From JABDCD01 sp964469525 (lineage in GTDB: Bacteria; Pseudomonadota; Alphaproteobacteria; Rickettsiales; SXRF01): a DNA stretch of 64,000 nt. The notes under the pieces were generated by a model that saw nothing but the letters and a program-made list of their open reading frames with translations, searched no databases and had not been told where the DNA came from. Made by a program: the position numbers and the translations under genes. Where the stretch lies: positions 124,001 to 188,000 of the forward strand of contig CAYXYU010000001.1 in NCBI GenBank assembly GCA_964469525.1. Reading direction: 5' to 3'. This document shows, piece by piece, positions 33,843 through 44,967 of the stretch. Within the stretch, counting starts at the first letter, position 1, and every line of letters starts with the position of its first letter.

Positions 33843-34649
33843 ATGGACCTGCAGAAGATTATCGACAAGGCGTGGGAGAAGCGGCAGACGCTCGGTCCCG
33901 GCACGAAAGGTGACGTGCGCGATGCGGTGGAGGAGGTGCTGTGGCGCCTCGATACCGGTGCGCTGCGCGTGGCGGAAAAGAAAGGTAAAACCTGGAACGT
34001 CAATCAGTGGGTGAAAAAGGCCGTGCTGCTGTCCTTCCGCCTGAGCCCCATGGAGAAGATGGGCTGCTATTACGACAAGGTGCCGCTTAAATGTACGAGC
34101 TGGGATGCGCTGCGTTTCCAGGATGCGGGTTTTCGCGCCGTGCCGGGCTCCGTCGTGCGACGCTCGGCCTATATCGGCAGAGACGTGGTGCTGATGCCCT
34201 GCTTCGTCAACGTCGGCGCCTATGTCGGCGACGGTACCATGGTCGATACCTGGTCTACCATCGGCAGCTGTGCACAGATCGGTAAAAACTGCCACATTTC
34301 GGGCGGCGTCGGCATTGGCGGCGTGCTGGAACCGCTGCAGGCGAATCCCGTCATTATCGAGGATGACTGTTTCATCGGCGCGCGCAGCGAAATCGCCGAA
34401 GGGGTGATCGTGGAGAAAGGCGCAGTAATTTCCATGGGCGTCTATATCGGCGCTTCCACGCGGATCGTCGATCGTGACACCGGCAAGATCATTCAGGGCA
34501 GGGTACCTGCCTATTCAGTAGTAGTGCCGGGAACCCTCCCGGGGAAAACGGCGAAGAAGCCGTCGCTCTACTGCGCGGTTATCGTCAAGCGCGTGGACGC
34601 CAAGACGCGCGCCAAGACGGGCATTAATGAGCTGCTAAGAGGCTTCTAG
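33843..34649 (+). CDS. dapD: Tetrahydrodipicolinate N-succinyltransferase
   Basis: 268 residues. The left-handed beta-helix transferase of the succinylase branch of lysine and diaminopimelate synthesis. Signatures: DTGALRVAEKKGKTWNVNQW, RFQDAGFRAVPGSVVRRSAY and hexapeptide repeats from VNVGAYVGDGTMVDTWSTIG, with GVGIGGVLEPLQANPVIIED. AAGGA precedes the ATG. The open frame extends about 70 codons upstream inside folC, but that part is not DapD-like. Confidence 0.96.
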   Translation: MDLQKIIDKAWEKRQTLGPGTKGDVRDAVEEVLWRLDTGALRVAEKKGKTWNVNQWVKKAVLLSFRLSPMEKMGCYYDKVPLKCTSWDALRFQDAGFRAVPGSVVRRSAYIGRDVVLMPCFVNVGAYVGDGTMVDTWSTIGSCAQIGKNCHISGGVGIGGVLEPLQANPVIIEDDCFIGARSEIAEGVIVEKGAVISMGVYIGASTRIVDRDTGKIIQGRVPAYSVVVPGTLPGKTAKKPSLYCAVIVKRVDAKTRAKTGINELLRGF

Positions 34650-34659
34650 GGCTTTTTCA

Positions 34660-34744
34660 TCATTCCCCGAATTTGCACAGCAAATTCTAGGGGAATCCAT
34701 CTTTACTGGATCACCCTAGAATCGCTTCGCGATTCGGGTGATGA
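34660..34744. repeat. Palindromic repeat (cattccccg family)
   Basis: It contains cattccccgaatttg with caaattctaggggaatcc, then ccctagaatcgcttcgcgat with gattcgggtgatgac. Two hairpins lie between the convergent dapD and truA genes, where it may also terminate transcription. A clear relative is at 61943-62027. Confidence 0.78.
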
Positions 34745-34749
34745 CGATG

Positions 34750-35511
34750 CTAGTAATCTACCCCCAGCAGGTATAATCCTTCCGGCGGAGCGGTAGGGCC
34801 GGCCTTGCGGCGGTCTTTGGCAGCCAGCGCCTCTGCCACGTCGTGTTCCGTCCACCTGCCTTTGCCGACCTGCACCAGCGTCCCGGCCATGATGCGCACC
34901 TGGTGATGCAGGAAGGAGCGGGCGCGGGCCGTGATGTGGATTTCGTTCCCCAGGCGCTTGACATCCAGCGCCTCGAGCGTTTTCTCCGGTGATTTGGCCT
35001 GACACTCCGTATCGCGGAAGGTGGTGAAATCATGATGGCCGACCAGATGCTGCGCCGCCTGGTGCATGGCGTCCGCGTCGAGCGGTTCGATGACATGCCA
35101 GGCCCGGCCCGCTTCCAACGCCAGCCGCGCGCGGCGGCTGATGATGCGGTAAAGATAGTGGCGGCGGGTGGCGGAGAAGCGTGCGTGGAATTCATCGCTT
35201 ACCCGTTCCGCTTTTGTGATGGCAATGCGGTTGGTGCTGGTCTCTCCTTGCGGAACGGCGAATAAATGGAAATTGATGCCCTGCATGACACGAAACGGGT
35301 CGAGTTCCTTGCCGATGTCGACATGCCCGACCTGGCCTACCGCATGCACACCCGCATCGGTGCGCCCGGCGCCGGTCACTTCGGCGCGCTCGCCACAAAA
35401 TTTGAACACCGCTTCCTCGATGGCTTCCTGCACACTCGGCCGATCCGACTGCTTCTGCCACCCGGCGTAGGGCGTGCCGTCATATTCTATCCATAATTTA
35501 TAGCGCGGCAT
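34750..35511 (-). CDS. truA: tRNA pseudouridine(38-40) synthase
   Basis: 253 residues. WIEYDGTPYAGWQKQSDRPS opens the protein, and the catalytic aspartate is in VTGAGRTDAGVHAVGQVGH. HARFSATRRHYLYRI and FLHHQVRIMAGTLVQVGKG complete the family pattern. It modifies the anticodon stem-loop of many tRNAs. It is 2 bases downstream of fmt and probably co-transcribed with def and fmt. Confidence 0.96.
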   Translation of the reverse strand: MPRYKLWIEYDGTPYAGWQKQSDRPSVQEAIEEAVFKFCGERAEVTGAGRTDAGVHAVGQVGHVDIGKELDPFRVMQGINFHLFAVPQGETSTNRIAITKAERVSDEFHARFSATRRHYLYRIISRRARLALEAGRAWHVIEPLDADAMHQAAQHLVGHHDFTTFRDTECQAKSPEKTLEALDVKRLGNEIHITARARSFLHHQVRIMAGTLVQVGKGRWTEHDVAEALAAKDRRKAGPTAPPEGLYLLGVDY

Positions 35512-35513
35512 GC

Positions 35514-36434
35514 TCAGGACAATATACTACCGGTGGGTATTGAGAAGCCGCGCAGCAGCTCCTCGATGGGCATGCGCTTCTTGCCCGGGCGTTGCAGCAC
35601 GGTAGGGTGCAGCACACCAGGATTGCAGGCTATGCCGAGCCGGTCATCGATCACCGTGCCGGGCGCGGCATCGGCTTTTCGCATTTCCCACTCCGCATCG
35701 AAAATTTTGATGGGTTCATCATTCCACAGGAAATACGCGCCGGGGGCAGGCGCGAGACCGAGGATCTGGTGATGGATGCTGTCCACCGGCCGGTTCCACT
35801 CGATGCGGCATTCCTCCTTGCGGATCTTATCGGCGTACAGCACGCCTTCGCGGTCCTGCGGCACCGGGCGCAGCGTTCCGCTTTCCAGCCCGTGCAGCGC
35901 CTTCAGCACCAGCGGCCCGGCCATGGCGGCCAGCCGGTCGTGCAGCATGCCGGCATTGGTGCCGGGCGGGACGGTGTAAGGTTCGGCGAGCAGGATGCCG
36001 CCGGTATCGAGCCCTTCATCCATCTGCATGATCATCACCGCCGTCTCGCGGTCGCCGGCCATGATGGTGCGCTGGATCGGCGCCGCGCCACGCCAGCGCG
36101 GCAGCAGGCTGGGATGTACGTTGATGCAGCCGAGCGGATACGCGTCCAGAATTGGCTTGGGCAGCAGCAGCCCGTACGCGACGACGACGGCGACATCTGC
36201 TTTGTGCGCGGCAAACTCCACCTGCGCCTCGGCGGATTTCAGCGAGGTTGGCGTAAAGACCGGAAGCTTATGCTCCAGCGCCAATGCATGTACCGGGGAG
36301 GGGGTATCGTGCTGGCCGCGTCCGGCCGGACGTGGCGGCTGGGTATAAACGGCAACGACTTTATGTTCGGACTCATGCAGCGCCTTGAGTGTCGGCAGGG
36401 CAAAGGCGGGCGTGCCCATGAAGACCAGCTTCAT
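35514..36434 (-). CDS. fmt: Methionyl-tRNA formyltransferase
   Basis: 306 residues from ATG 36434; a GTG directly upstream is an alternative. MKLVFMGTPAFALPTLKAL starts the formyl-transferase domain; GLLLPKPILDAYPLGCINVH and PSLLPRWRGAAPIQRTIMAG hold the catalytic Asn/His region, and TGVMIMQMDEGLDTG-like sequence (here TAVMIMQMDEGLDTGGILL) the Asp. The C-terminal domain begins near residue 205. It formylates initiator Met-tRNA. It is paired with def, its functional counterpart, 6 bases upstream. Confidence 0.96.
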   Translation of the reverse strand: MKLVFMGTPAFALPTLKALHESEHKVVAVYTQPPRPAGRGQHDTPSPVHALALEHKLPVFTPTSLKSAEAQVEFAAHKADVAVVVAYGLLLPKPILDAYPLGCINVHPSLLPRWRGAAPIQRTIMAGDRETAVMIMQMDEGLDTGGILLAEPYTVPPGTNAGMLHDRLAAMAGPLVLKALHGLESGTLRPVPQDREGVLYADKIRKEECRIEWNRPVDSIHHQILGLAPAPGAYFLWNDEPIKIFDAEWEMRKADAAPGTVIDDRLGIACNPGVLHPTVLQRPGKKRMPIEELLRGFSIPTGSILS

Positions 36435-36440
36435 CACACG

Positions 36441-37043
36441 TTACAGCGAATGGTCGTGGGTGCAGTGCTCGCCATGCACATGGTCATGATGGTCATGGCC
36501 GCAATGCGCGTGATCGTGCGGCTCGAAATAGCCCTGTTTCTTGAGCTTTTTCAGCTTGCGGATGATCATGTCGCGCTTGAGCGAAGAGATATGGTCGACG
36601 AAGACGATGCCGTTCGTATGATCGATCTCGTGCTGGATGCAGGTGGCGAGCAGGCCGGTGAAGCTCTGTTCCTGCTGCTTTCCTTCAAGGTCGAGATAGC
36701 GCACGCGCACTTCCTTCGGACGCGAAACGTCGGCGAACTGGTCGGGGAAGGACAGGCAGCCTTCCTTATAGACATGCGGGTCGTTGCTTACCTCGACGAT
36801 TTCCGGGTTGATCAGCACGTATTGCTGGCCCGGGCCGCTATCTTCGCGCCAAGTCACATCGGCGACCAGCAGGCGCTTCAACACCCCGACCTGCACCGCG
36901 GCCAGCCCGATGCCACGCTCATGGTACATGGTTTCCAGCATGTTGGCGGCAAGCATGCGGATCTCGTCATCGACCTTTTCCACAGAGGCCGATTTGGTTT
37001 TCAGGCGCTCATCCGGCGCGATCACTAACGGTAAAACAGCCAT
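36441..37043 (-). CDS. def: Peptide deformylase with a His-rich C-terminal tail
   Basis: 200 residues; the core is about 170. Motif 1 is GIGLAAVQ (44-51), motif 2 EGCLSFP (94-100) with metal ligand Cys96, and motif 3 QHEIDH (137-142) with metal ligands His138 and His142 and catalytic Glu139. The enzyme removes the formyl group from new proteins. The last 25 residues hold 11 histidines and 2 cysteines, beyond the usual end of the family. A metal-storage or metal-loading role for this tail is an inference. Confidence 0.96.
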   Translation of the reverse strand: MAVLPLVIAPDERLKTKSASVEKVDDEIRMLAANMLETMYHERGIGLAAVQVGVLKRLLVADVTWREDSGPGQQYVLINPEIVEVSNDPHVYKEGCLSFPDQFADVSRPKEVRVRYLDLEGKQQEQSFTGLLATCIQHEIDHTNGIVFVDHISSLKRDMIIRKLKKLKKQGYFEPHDHAHCGHDHHDHVHGEHCTHDHSL

Positions 37044-37088
37044 GGTTATGAATCTAGGGCAAATGGAACGGTTTTGCTAGTCCGCTTT

Positions 37089-37718
37089 TCAGCGGCTCCG
37101 GCTTTTGGGAACGATATTATCAAGGAGCCAAGCCTTCCTGACAATAGCATCGGGTGCATTGTAAATGGATGGCTGCGGTTTTGTATCCGGGGCAAATTTA
37201 GGGTATTCCTCGTTGAAGACGTCAATGGAGGAGCGGATGATTTCTCCTAAGACAGGAAAGGATGTATTACGTGTTACTGACCGGGGAAAGCGCTGCTTTA
37301 ATCCTAAGTAGGACGTGGCGCTGTGCAATATTCCACCGTATTTGGCCTCCTCGAATGCTTCAGGCGACTGGCTTTCCCAGAACGCTTTGGCTTCAGGATT
37401 TTTGTTGTTTTCAACATTGCATGGAGTGATGCCGCGTTCAGACTGGCGGGTGAATTCCACCAGAAAGCCCTTAATCATACGCATCAAGTAACTTCTTCTT
37501 TCTTTTGTATGCATGTCATGTTCGGCAAGCATTTTAGCTATCACGGAGAATTTACTTTTCTGTTCTGCGGTTGCGGTAGAAACCCCGCCTTGGGGTTCAT
37601 TAAATTGGGTAATCCGGTTCTTTAAACGGTCAATGACCTTAAGCGCGGTCTCGTCGAGCCAAGCGTTAATTCTCTGTGCTTCCGAAGTCGTTTCGGCTTG
37701 TGATGGCGCAATTATCAT
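37089..37718 (-). CDS. Orphan protein of unknown function
   Basis: 209 residues, hydrophilic and mostly helical by composition, with no signal peptide or membrane segment and a single Cys. Its base composition is richer in A and T than its neighbours def and gltX. It lies 9 bases downstream of the gltX stop in the same direction. I recognise no family and no motif. It could be lineage-specific or acquired. Confidence 0.72.
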   Translation of the reverse strand: MIIAPSQAETTSEAQRINAWLDETALKVIDRLKNRITQFNEPQGGVSTATAEQKSKFSVIAKMLAEHDMHTKERRSYLMRMIKGFLVEFTRQSERGITPCNVENNKNPEAKAFWESQSPEAFEEAKYGGILHSATSYLGLKQRFPRSVTRNTSFPVLGEIIRSSIDVFNEEYPKFAPDTKPQPSIYNAPDAIVRKAWLLDNIVPKSRSR

Positions 37719-37727
37719 TAATATAAA

Positions 37728-39104
37728 TTAACAAATGTCCTGCAAGCGAGCAAGAGATTCCTCTTTTCCCAGCACTTCCATAACGTCGAACACGCCCGGC
37801 GATACGGTTTTGCCTGATAAAGCGGCTCGTAGCGGCTGGGCGACAGCGCCTAATTTGACGCCGGCAACGCCCTCGGCATAGGCCCGGCAGGCCTCCTCGA
37901 GGGCTAAATGGTTCCAGTCTTCGAGCTTTTCAAGCGCCGGAAGCAGGGCTTTTAGGATATCACGGCCCCCCTTTTCCAGTACTTCCTGGGCCTTTTTATC
38001 AAGCAAAAGGGGCCGCGGAGCGATGTAAAAACGCGCATTTTCCGCCAGTTCATTGAGGGTTTTCGCCCGTTGCTTGAGCCCGTCCATGCCCTTTAGCAGC
38101 CGGTCGATCCCGGTTTTATCCACATTTCCAAGCTGTGGAATGATCAATTCCACCAGCCGCGCATCGCTGGCTTCACGCATATAATGCCCATTCAGGTTTT
38201 CCAGCTTAGCGAAGTCGAAGCGCGACGGCGACTTTCCCACCGCATCCAGATCGAACCATTCGATGGCTTTCTCGCGCGAAATAATCTCGTCATCGCCATG
38301 CGACCAGCCGAGACGGAGTAGATAATTGCAGATGGCTTCCGGCAAATAGCCCATGTCGCGGTACGCTTCGACGCCGAGCGCGCCGTGCCGCTTCGACAGC
38401 TTCGACCCGTCCGGGCCGTGGATCAGCGGGATGTGGGCGAATTCCGGCGCTTTCCAGCCCATGGCATCATAAATCATCAGCTGGCGGAAAGTGTTGGTAA
38501 GATGGTCATCGCCGCGAATCACATGGGTAATGCCCATGTCGTGATCGTCCACCACCACCGCCAGCATGTAGGTCGGCGTGCCATCGGAGCGCAGCAGCAC
38601 CATGTCGTCCAGCTCGCTGTTTTTGACCGCCACGCGGCCCTGCACTTTGTCCTGCACCACGGTTTCGCCTTCATCGGGCGTGCGGATGCGGATAGCAGGC
38701 TGGACGCCTTCTCTCGGTGGCTTTTTCCCGTCCCGCCACTCACTGATAAATTTTTTACCGGAGGTGCCGTGTTGCTTACGCCATTCCGCTAATTCTTCCT
38801 GTGTGTGATAACAATGAAACGCTTTATCGTTTTTGAGCAATTGTTCCGCAATTTCCTTATGACGGGCTGCGCGCGAAAACTGGTGCACCACCTCCCCATC
38901 CCAATCGAGCCCTAGCCATTTCAGGCCGTCGATGATGGCGTCGATGGCTTCCTGCGTCGAGCGCGCGCGGTCGGTGTCCTCAATACGCAGGTGAAATTTG
39001 CCGCCGTGATGCTGGGCGAAAAGCCAGTTAAAAAGCGCCGTGCGCGCCCCGCCAATATGGAGAAAGCCGGTCGGGGATGGGGCAAAACGGGTGACGATGG
39101 TCAT
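37728..39104 (-). CDS. gltX: Glutamate--tRNA ligase
   Basis: 458 residues. The class I HIGH-type motif is in FAPSPTGFLHIGGARTALFN (about residues 8-27) and the KMSKS-type motif is KLSKRHGA near 240. GDDHLTNTFRQLMIYDAMGW is the conserved core between them. The C-terminal anticodon-binding domain ends LGKEESLARLQDIC. It charges tRNA-Glu, and in many alphaproteobacteria also tRNA-Gln through amidation. A start-to-start spacing of about 50 bases separates it from the divergent comEC. Confidence 0.96.
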   Translation of the reverse strand: MTIVTRFAPSPTGFLHIGGARTALFNWLFAQHHGGKFHLRIEDTDRARSTQEAIDAIIDGLKWLGLDWDGEVVHQFSRAARHKEIAEQLLKNDKAFHCYHTQEELAEWRKQHGTSGKKFISEWRDGKKPPREGVQPAIRIRTPDEGETVVQDKVQGRVAVKNSELDDMVLLRSDGTPTYMLAVVVDDHDMGITHVIRGDDHLTNTFRQLMIYDAMGWKAPEFAHIPLIHGPDGSKLSKRHGALGVEAYRDMGYLPEAICNYLLRLGWSHGDDEIISREKAIEWFDLDAVGKSPSRFDFAKLENLNGHYMREASDARLVELIIPQLGNVDKTGIDRLLKGMDGLKQRAKTLNELAENARFYIAPRPLLLDKKAQEVLEKGGRDILKALLPALEKLEDWNHLALEEACRAYAEGVAGVKLGAVAQPLRAALSGKTVSPGVFDVMEVLGKEESLARLQDIC

Positions 39105-39151
39105 AACTATGCTATGTAAAGTGGTTCGCTGGCTTTATATAGGGCTTATCC

Positions 39152-41254
39152 TTGGGATTGCAAAAGAAAATAGCGCAATCGTTTATGGCGGAACGCGAGC
39201 GGCTGCCGCTGTGGCTGCCGGTCGTGCTGGGCTTTGGGATCGGTATCTATTACGCTTGGCCGATTGAGCCGCGTTGGTGGTGGTCGGTGCTGGTGATGGC
39301 AGTCAGCGTGCCGGCGGCATGGAAAATACCGAAATTCGGCGTCCGGCTGGTCGCGGTAGCGCTGGCGGTGGCGGCGCTGGGATTTTCGGTGGCGGCGTGG
39401 CGTACGCAGCAGGTAGCGGCGCCGGCACTGTACAGCGTGCTCTATCACCGGGCGGTGGAGGGGCGCATCGACGACATCCACCTGCGCGAAAAAGGCAAGC
39501 GGCTGGCGCTGACCGACCTTTCCATCGAGCGGTTGTCAAAAAAAACCACCCCGGCGCGCATCACGGTGGCGCTGCGCAAGGATACGCCCGGCCTCTCGAT
39601 CGGCGACCGGATAGCGGTGAAGGCGACGCTGTTCCCGCCGCCCAAGCCGGTGCTCCCCGGGGGGTATGATTTCGCGCGGCAGTTTTATTACCAGCGCATC
39701 GGCGCGGTCGGTTTCGCGCCACACGCACCGGCGATTCTGGAGAAAGCGGAAACACGCAGCTTTGAGGAAAAGCTGAATACGCTGCGGTTGCAACTGAACG
39801 ACCGCATCCTGGCGGCGATGTCGCCCGAAAGCGGCCCGGTGGTGGCGGCGATGATGGTGGGCGAGCAGTCGAACGTCTCGGAAGAGGTGGCGGACGCCAT
39901 GCGCGATGCCGGCATTTATCATGTGCTATCCATCTCCGGCCTGCATATGGCCCTGGCGGCGGCGCTGCTCTATGTCTCCTTCCGCCTGCTGTTCGCCCTA
40001 TACCCCCCGGCGGCACTCCGCCTGCCGGTGAAAAAGATCGCAGCCTTTCTCGGATTACTCGGCGCATTCGCCTACCTGTTGCTGGCGGGTTACCCCGTGC
40101 CGGCGGTGCGCTCGTTCGTGATGGTGGCCTGCGTCATGACCGCCATCCTGTTCGACCGGCGCGGCATCAGCCTCTATTCGCTGGCCTGGGCGGCCATGCT
40201 GATCCTGTTGTGGCAACCCGAGGCGCTGCTCGGCATCAGCTTCCAGCTTTCCTTCGCGGCGACGCTCGGGATGCTGGCGTTCTATGAGCGGTACTCGCAC
40301 CTTATTTATGAACCGGGGCAGGGTCTATGGCGCCGCCTGCGGATATATTTTATCGGCCTGATGGCCACGTCGCTGGTGGCGTCGCTGATGACGACGCCGC
40401 TGGTGGTCTACGAGTTCAATCGTTTCTCCATCTGGGGCATCGCCGCCAACATGCTGATGATGCCGCTGGCTTCCTTCTGGATCATGCCGGCGGCGGTGCT
40501 TGCCTTCCTGGCGATGCCGTTCGGGCTGGAGGCGTGGCCGCTCACCTGGCTCGATTACGGCATCGGCTGGATGATCGAAGGCGCGCGCTGGTTCGCTTCC
40601 ATGCCTTATGCTTCCGTCGCCGTGCCGCCGCCGACTTTCTGGGGGCTGCTCTTGATCGTATTCGGGGGCTTGTGGCTCTGCCTGTGGAGGCAGCGCTGGC
40701 GGCTGCTCGGCATTCCGGCGCTGCTGATCGGGCTGGCCGCCATCGGCCTGCACCGGCCCTACGATATCATGGTCAGCGATGACGGCTCCAAGGTCATGTG
40801 GCGCCGGCCCGACGGCGAGTTCCTGTTTCTGAGGGGCAGGCCGGACAGCTATGACGGCGAGATCTGGCTGCGCTATCATGGGAAGGAGGAGGGGCTGCCG
40901 CTTTCAAAAACCGAGCAGCCCCGCTGTGACAGGGAGCGCTGCCTGCTGGAGATCGGGGGGAAGCAGGTGGCGGTGGCGCTGAAGAAGAAAACGGAAGGCA
41001 TCTGCGACGGCGGCCCGGATATTGTCATCACCGCCGAAACGCTGGAATGCCCTGCCGTGAAGCTGGTGATCGACCGCAATTATCTGAAACGCAACGGCAT
41101 CACCGGGATACGGTTCCAGGCAGGAGCAATGGAGGTCGATACGGCGGAGTCGCATCGCGGCAAGCGGCCGTGGAACCGGCGGCCTGACTGGTTCGGCATG
41201 CCGCGCAAATCACCGCTTTACCCGGGAGAGAAGGACGCTATAACAGAACGGTAA
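39152..41254 (+). CDS. comEC: ComEC/Rec2-type DNA uptake channel protein
   Basis: 700 residues. An N-terminal DUF4131-like region (residues 20-190) is followed by the competence domain with many membrane helices, including DAGIYHVLSISGLHMALAAA, GFLLLAGYPVPAVRSF-like sequence (here AYLLLAGYPVPAVRSFVMVA) and GISFQLSFAATLGMLAFYER. Family members pass single-stranded DNA across the inner membrane. The soluble C-terminal 150 residues lack an HxHxDH metallo-beta-lactamase motif, so the nuclease-like domain is absent or degenerate. The start could be TTG 39152 (with AGGG upstream) or ATG 39185. Confidence 0.9.
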   Translation: MGLQKKIAQSFMAERERLPLWLPVVLGFGIGIYYAWPIEPRWWWSVLVMAVSVPAAWKIPKFGVRLVAVALAVAALGFSVAAWRTQQVAAPALYSVLYHRAVEGRIDDIHLREKGKRLALTDLSIERLSKKTTPARITVALRKDTPGLSIGDRIAVKATLFPPPKPVLPGGYDFARQFYYQRIGAVGFAPHAPAILEKAETRSFEEKLNTLRLQLNDRILAAMSPESGPVVAAMMVGEQSNVSEEVADAMRDAGIYHVLSISGLHMALAAALLYVSFRLLFALYPPAALRLPVKKIAAFLGLLGAFAYLLLAGYPVPAVRSFVMVACVMTAILFDRRGISLYSLAWAAMLILLWQPEALLGISFQLSFAATLGMLAFYERYSHLIYEPGQGLWRRLRIYFIGLMATSLVASLMTTPLVVYEFNRFSIWGIAANMLMMPLASFWIMPAAVLAFLAMPFGLEAWPLTWLDYGIGWMIEGARWFASMPYASVAVPPPTFWGLLLIVFGGLWLCLWRQRWRLLGIPALLIGLAAIGLHRPYDIMVSDDGSKVMWRRPDGEFLFLRGRPDSYDGEIWLRYHGKEEGLPLSKTEQPRCDRERCLLEIGGKQVAVALKKKTEGICDGGPDIVITAETLECPAVKLVIDRNYLKRNGITGIRFQAGAMEVDTAESHRGKRPWNRRPDWFGMPRKSPLYPGEKDAITER

Positions 41255-41259
41255 TGAAT

Positions 41260-41356
41260 CCCCTCTCCCATTTATGGGAGAGGGTTAGGGTGAGGGCACT
41301 TGGTTTCAGTAGGAAGCGCCCTCACCCCGACCCTCTCCCGCACGCGGGAGAGGGGG
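41260..41356. repeat. Inverted pair of palindromic repeats (ccctctcccgc family)
   Basis: The first reads ccctctcccatttatgggag, then agggttagggtgagggc; the second reads gccctcaccccgaccctctc, then ccgcacgcgggagaggggg. The arrangement is like 4847-4955 but in the opposite relative order. It fills the gap between comEC and the next gene; no nuclease gene is present here. Confidence 0.85.
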
Positions 41357-41377
41357 AATTAGAGATGAATACGTTAA

Positions 41378-41970
41378 ATGACCGACATCCCCAAGCTGAT
41401 CAAGGCCCGCCAGACCCATAGCCGTATTTTCGCTATTCTTGCCGTTGCATTCGTCCTGGTTAGCCAGCCGTTGCTCGACGAGGGCAGTTTTACGCGCCAG
41501 CTGATGCTGTGGCTTGGCTACCTGCTCGTTATCTTCGGCGCCATGGGGCGCGCCTACTGCTCGACCTATATCGGCGGGCGCAAGAACGACACGGTGGTGC
41601 GCGCCGGGCCGTTCTCCGTGGTGCGCAACCCCCTCTATGTATTTTCCTTCATCGCGGTGGCGGGGATCGGGCTGCAGTCGGGCATGTTCACACTGCTGGC
41701 GCTGCTGGTCGGCGCGTTCATCCTGTATTACCCGCTGGTAGTGGAGAAGGAGGAGGCATTCCTGCTGAGCAAGTTCGGGCCTGAATACGAAACCTATATG
41801 CGCGAAGTACCGCGCTGGTGGCCCAACCTGTCGCTATGGAAGGAGCCCGACCAGTTCGACGCCAAGCCCAAATTCATCCGCCGCACGCTGATGGACGCGA
41901 CTATTTTTTTCCTGCCGCTGCCGTGCTTCGCTCTTATTGAGACGCTGCACGCCAACGGAATATTGCCGCT

Positions 41971-41989
<19 letters not shown>
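41378..41989 (+). CDS. Membrane methyltransferase-like protein (ICMT/PEMT family)
   Basis: 203 residues with about five hydrophobic segments. AYCSTYIGGRKNDTVVRAGP followed by FSVVRNPLYVFSFIAVAGIG is the hallmark of the isoprenylcysteine/phospholipid methyltransferase family (RxGP, then RNPxY). YYPLVVEKEEAFLLSKFGPE follows, with the conserved E-x-x-L and F-G-x-x-Y. It probably methylates a lipid-like or membrane substrate using S-adenosylmethionine; the substrate is unknown. The 3' end overlaps uvrD by 19 bases. Confidence 0.83.
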
Positions 41990-44193
<2,204 letters not shown>

Positions 44194-44194
44194 C

Positions 44195-44318
44195 CGTCAT
44201 TGCGAGGAGGCCGTTAGGCCGACGCGGCAATCCAGTCAAAGCGCCATGGGCGCAATATCAAAACTAATATGCCACGGACGCGGCATTACTGGATTGCTTC
44301 GCTGCACTCGCAATGACG
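44195..44318. repeat. Palindromic repeat (cgtcattgcgag family)
   Basis: The ends cgtcattgcgag (44195-44206) and ctcgcaatgacg (44307-44318) are perfect 12-base inverted repeats; caatccag and ctggattg form an inner pair. It lies between the convergent uvrD and DUF192-like genes and may also terminate both. Relatives are at 48977-49059 and inside the gene at 58553-58630. Confidence 0.85.
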
Positions 44319-44319
44319 A

Positions 44320-44967
44320 TTATTGTTTTGGTTCGTTATTCATTGCTGGAACAGGTGCTGCTGCAGGTAGCGCGGCCTTAGGCGTTTCCGTAATCACCGG
44401 TACCGGCGCAGGCTGTGATGGTGCACTCAGCACGGTGGTCGGTGGCATGAACATCGCATGCGTGGCATGGTCTCCCGGGCGGATGCCGAGACGGTCGCAA
44501 GTACCGCCTTTCAAAAACAGCAGCGCCAGCACCGGCGCCTGCGGGGTCAGGTCCTGCGGCAGGTGGGCGAGGACGATATTGGGAATGATTTCGGCGATGA
44601 TGCCGGTAGGAGCGATCAGCAGCACGTCGAGCGGAGAGTACTGTTCAAGGCGGATGACCGGCGCCAGTCCCGGCGCCGCAAAGGCGAGCATAACGCCTTT
44701 GCCGTCCGGCGGACTGCTCAGGCTGAACCAGTCCTTCTGATGATACATGGTCATGCCGTCGCGAATTTCGATGTCGAAATAGAGCGGTGGATTTCCCACC
44801 TCCGCATCAGGCGCCTGCCACGGCATCGGCGGCGGCGGGGTGCGGCGCTGGATCGAAAGCTGACCCCGGCTGTAGAGCACCGGCGCCGACTCGTCGGCGG
44901 TCAGCGCCAGCGCGGGCATCGCCGGATATGACAGGACAAGGCTCAGCAGGAGGAAAAACATTTTCAT
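44320..44967 (-). CDS. Exported DUF192-like protein, divergent paralog
   Basis: 215 residues with a signal peptide (MKMFFLLLSLVLSYPAMPAL). The central part aligns by eye with the DUF192 protein just upstream: LDVLLIAPTGIIAEIIPNIV and LFLKGGTCDRLGIRPGDHATH correspond to LDMLFIDKHGRIVHVAPDNV and LELPAGTAARLGIRIGDQVM. An extra segment containing DIEIRDGMTMYHQKDWF and a Pro/Ala-rich tail make it longer. Start and stop codons of the pair overlap by 4 bases (44964-44967), so they are coupled. The function is unknown. Confidence 0.75.
   Translation of the reverse strand: MKMFFLLLSLVLSYPAMPALALTADESAPVLYSRGQLSIQRRTPPPPMPWQAPDAEVGNPPLYFDIEIRDGMTMYHQKDWFSLSSPPDGKGVMLAFAAPGLAPVIRLEQYSPLDVLLIAPTGIIAEIIPNIVLAHLPQDLTPQAPVLALLFLKGGTCDRLGIRPGDHATHAMFMPPTTVLSAPSQPAPVPVITETPKAALPAAAPVPAMNNEPKQ

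Noticed and set aside
32414..34003. A 529-codon minus-strand open frame opposite folC
   Set aside because: FolC is intact on the other strand with all motifs; the antisense translation has no domain-like pattern.
35592..37028. A 478-codon open frame on the plus strand opposite fmt and def
   Set aside because: It is antisense to two genes with full catalytic motifs, and its composition (His, Gln and Arg excess) is that of a shadow frame in GC-rich DNA.
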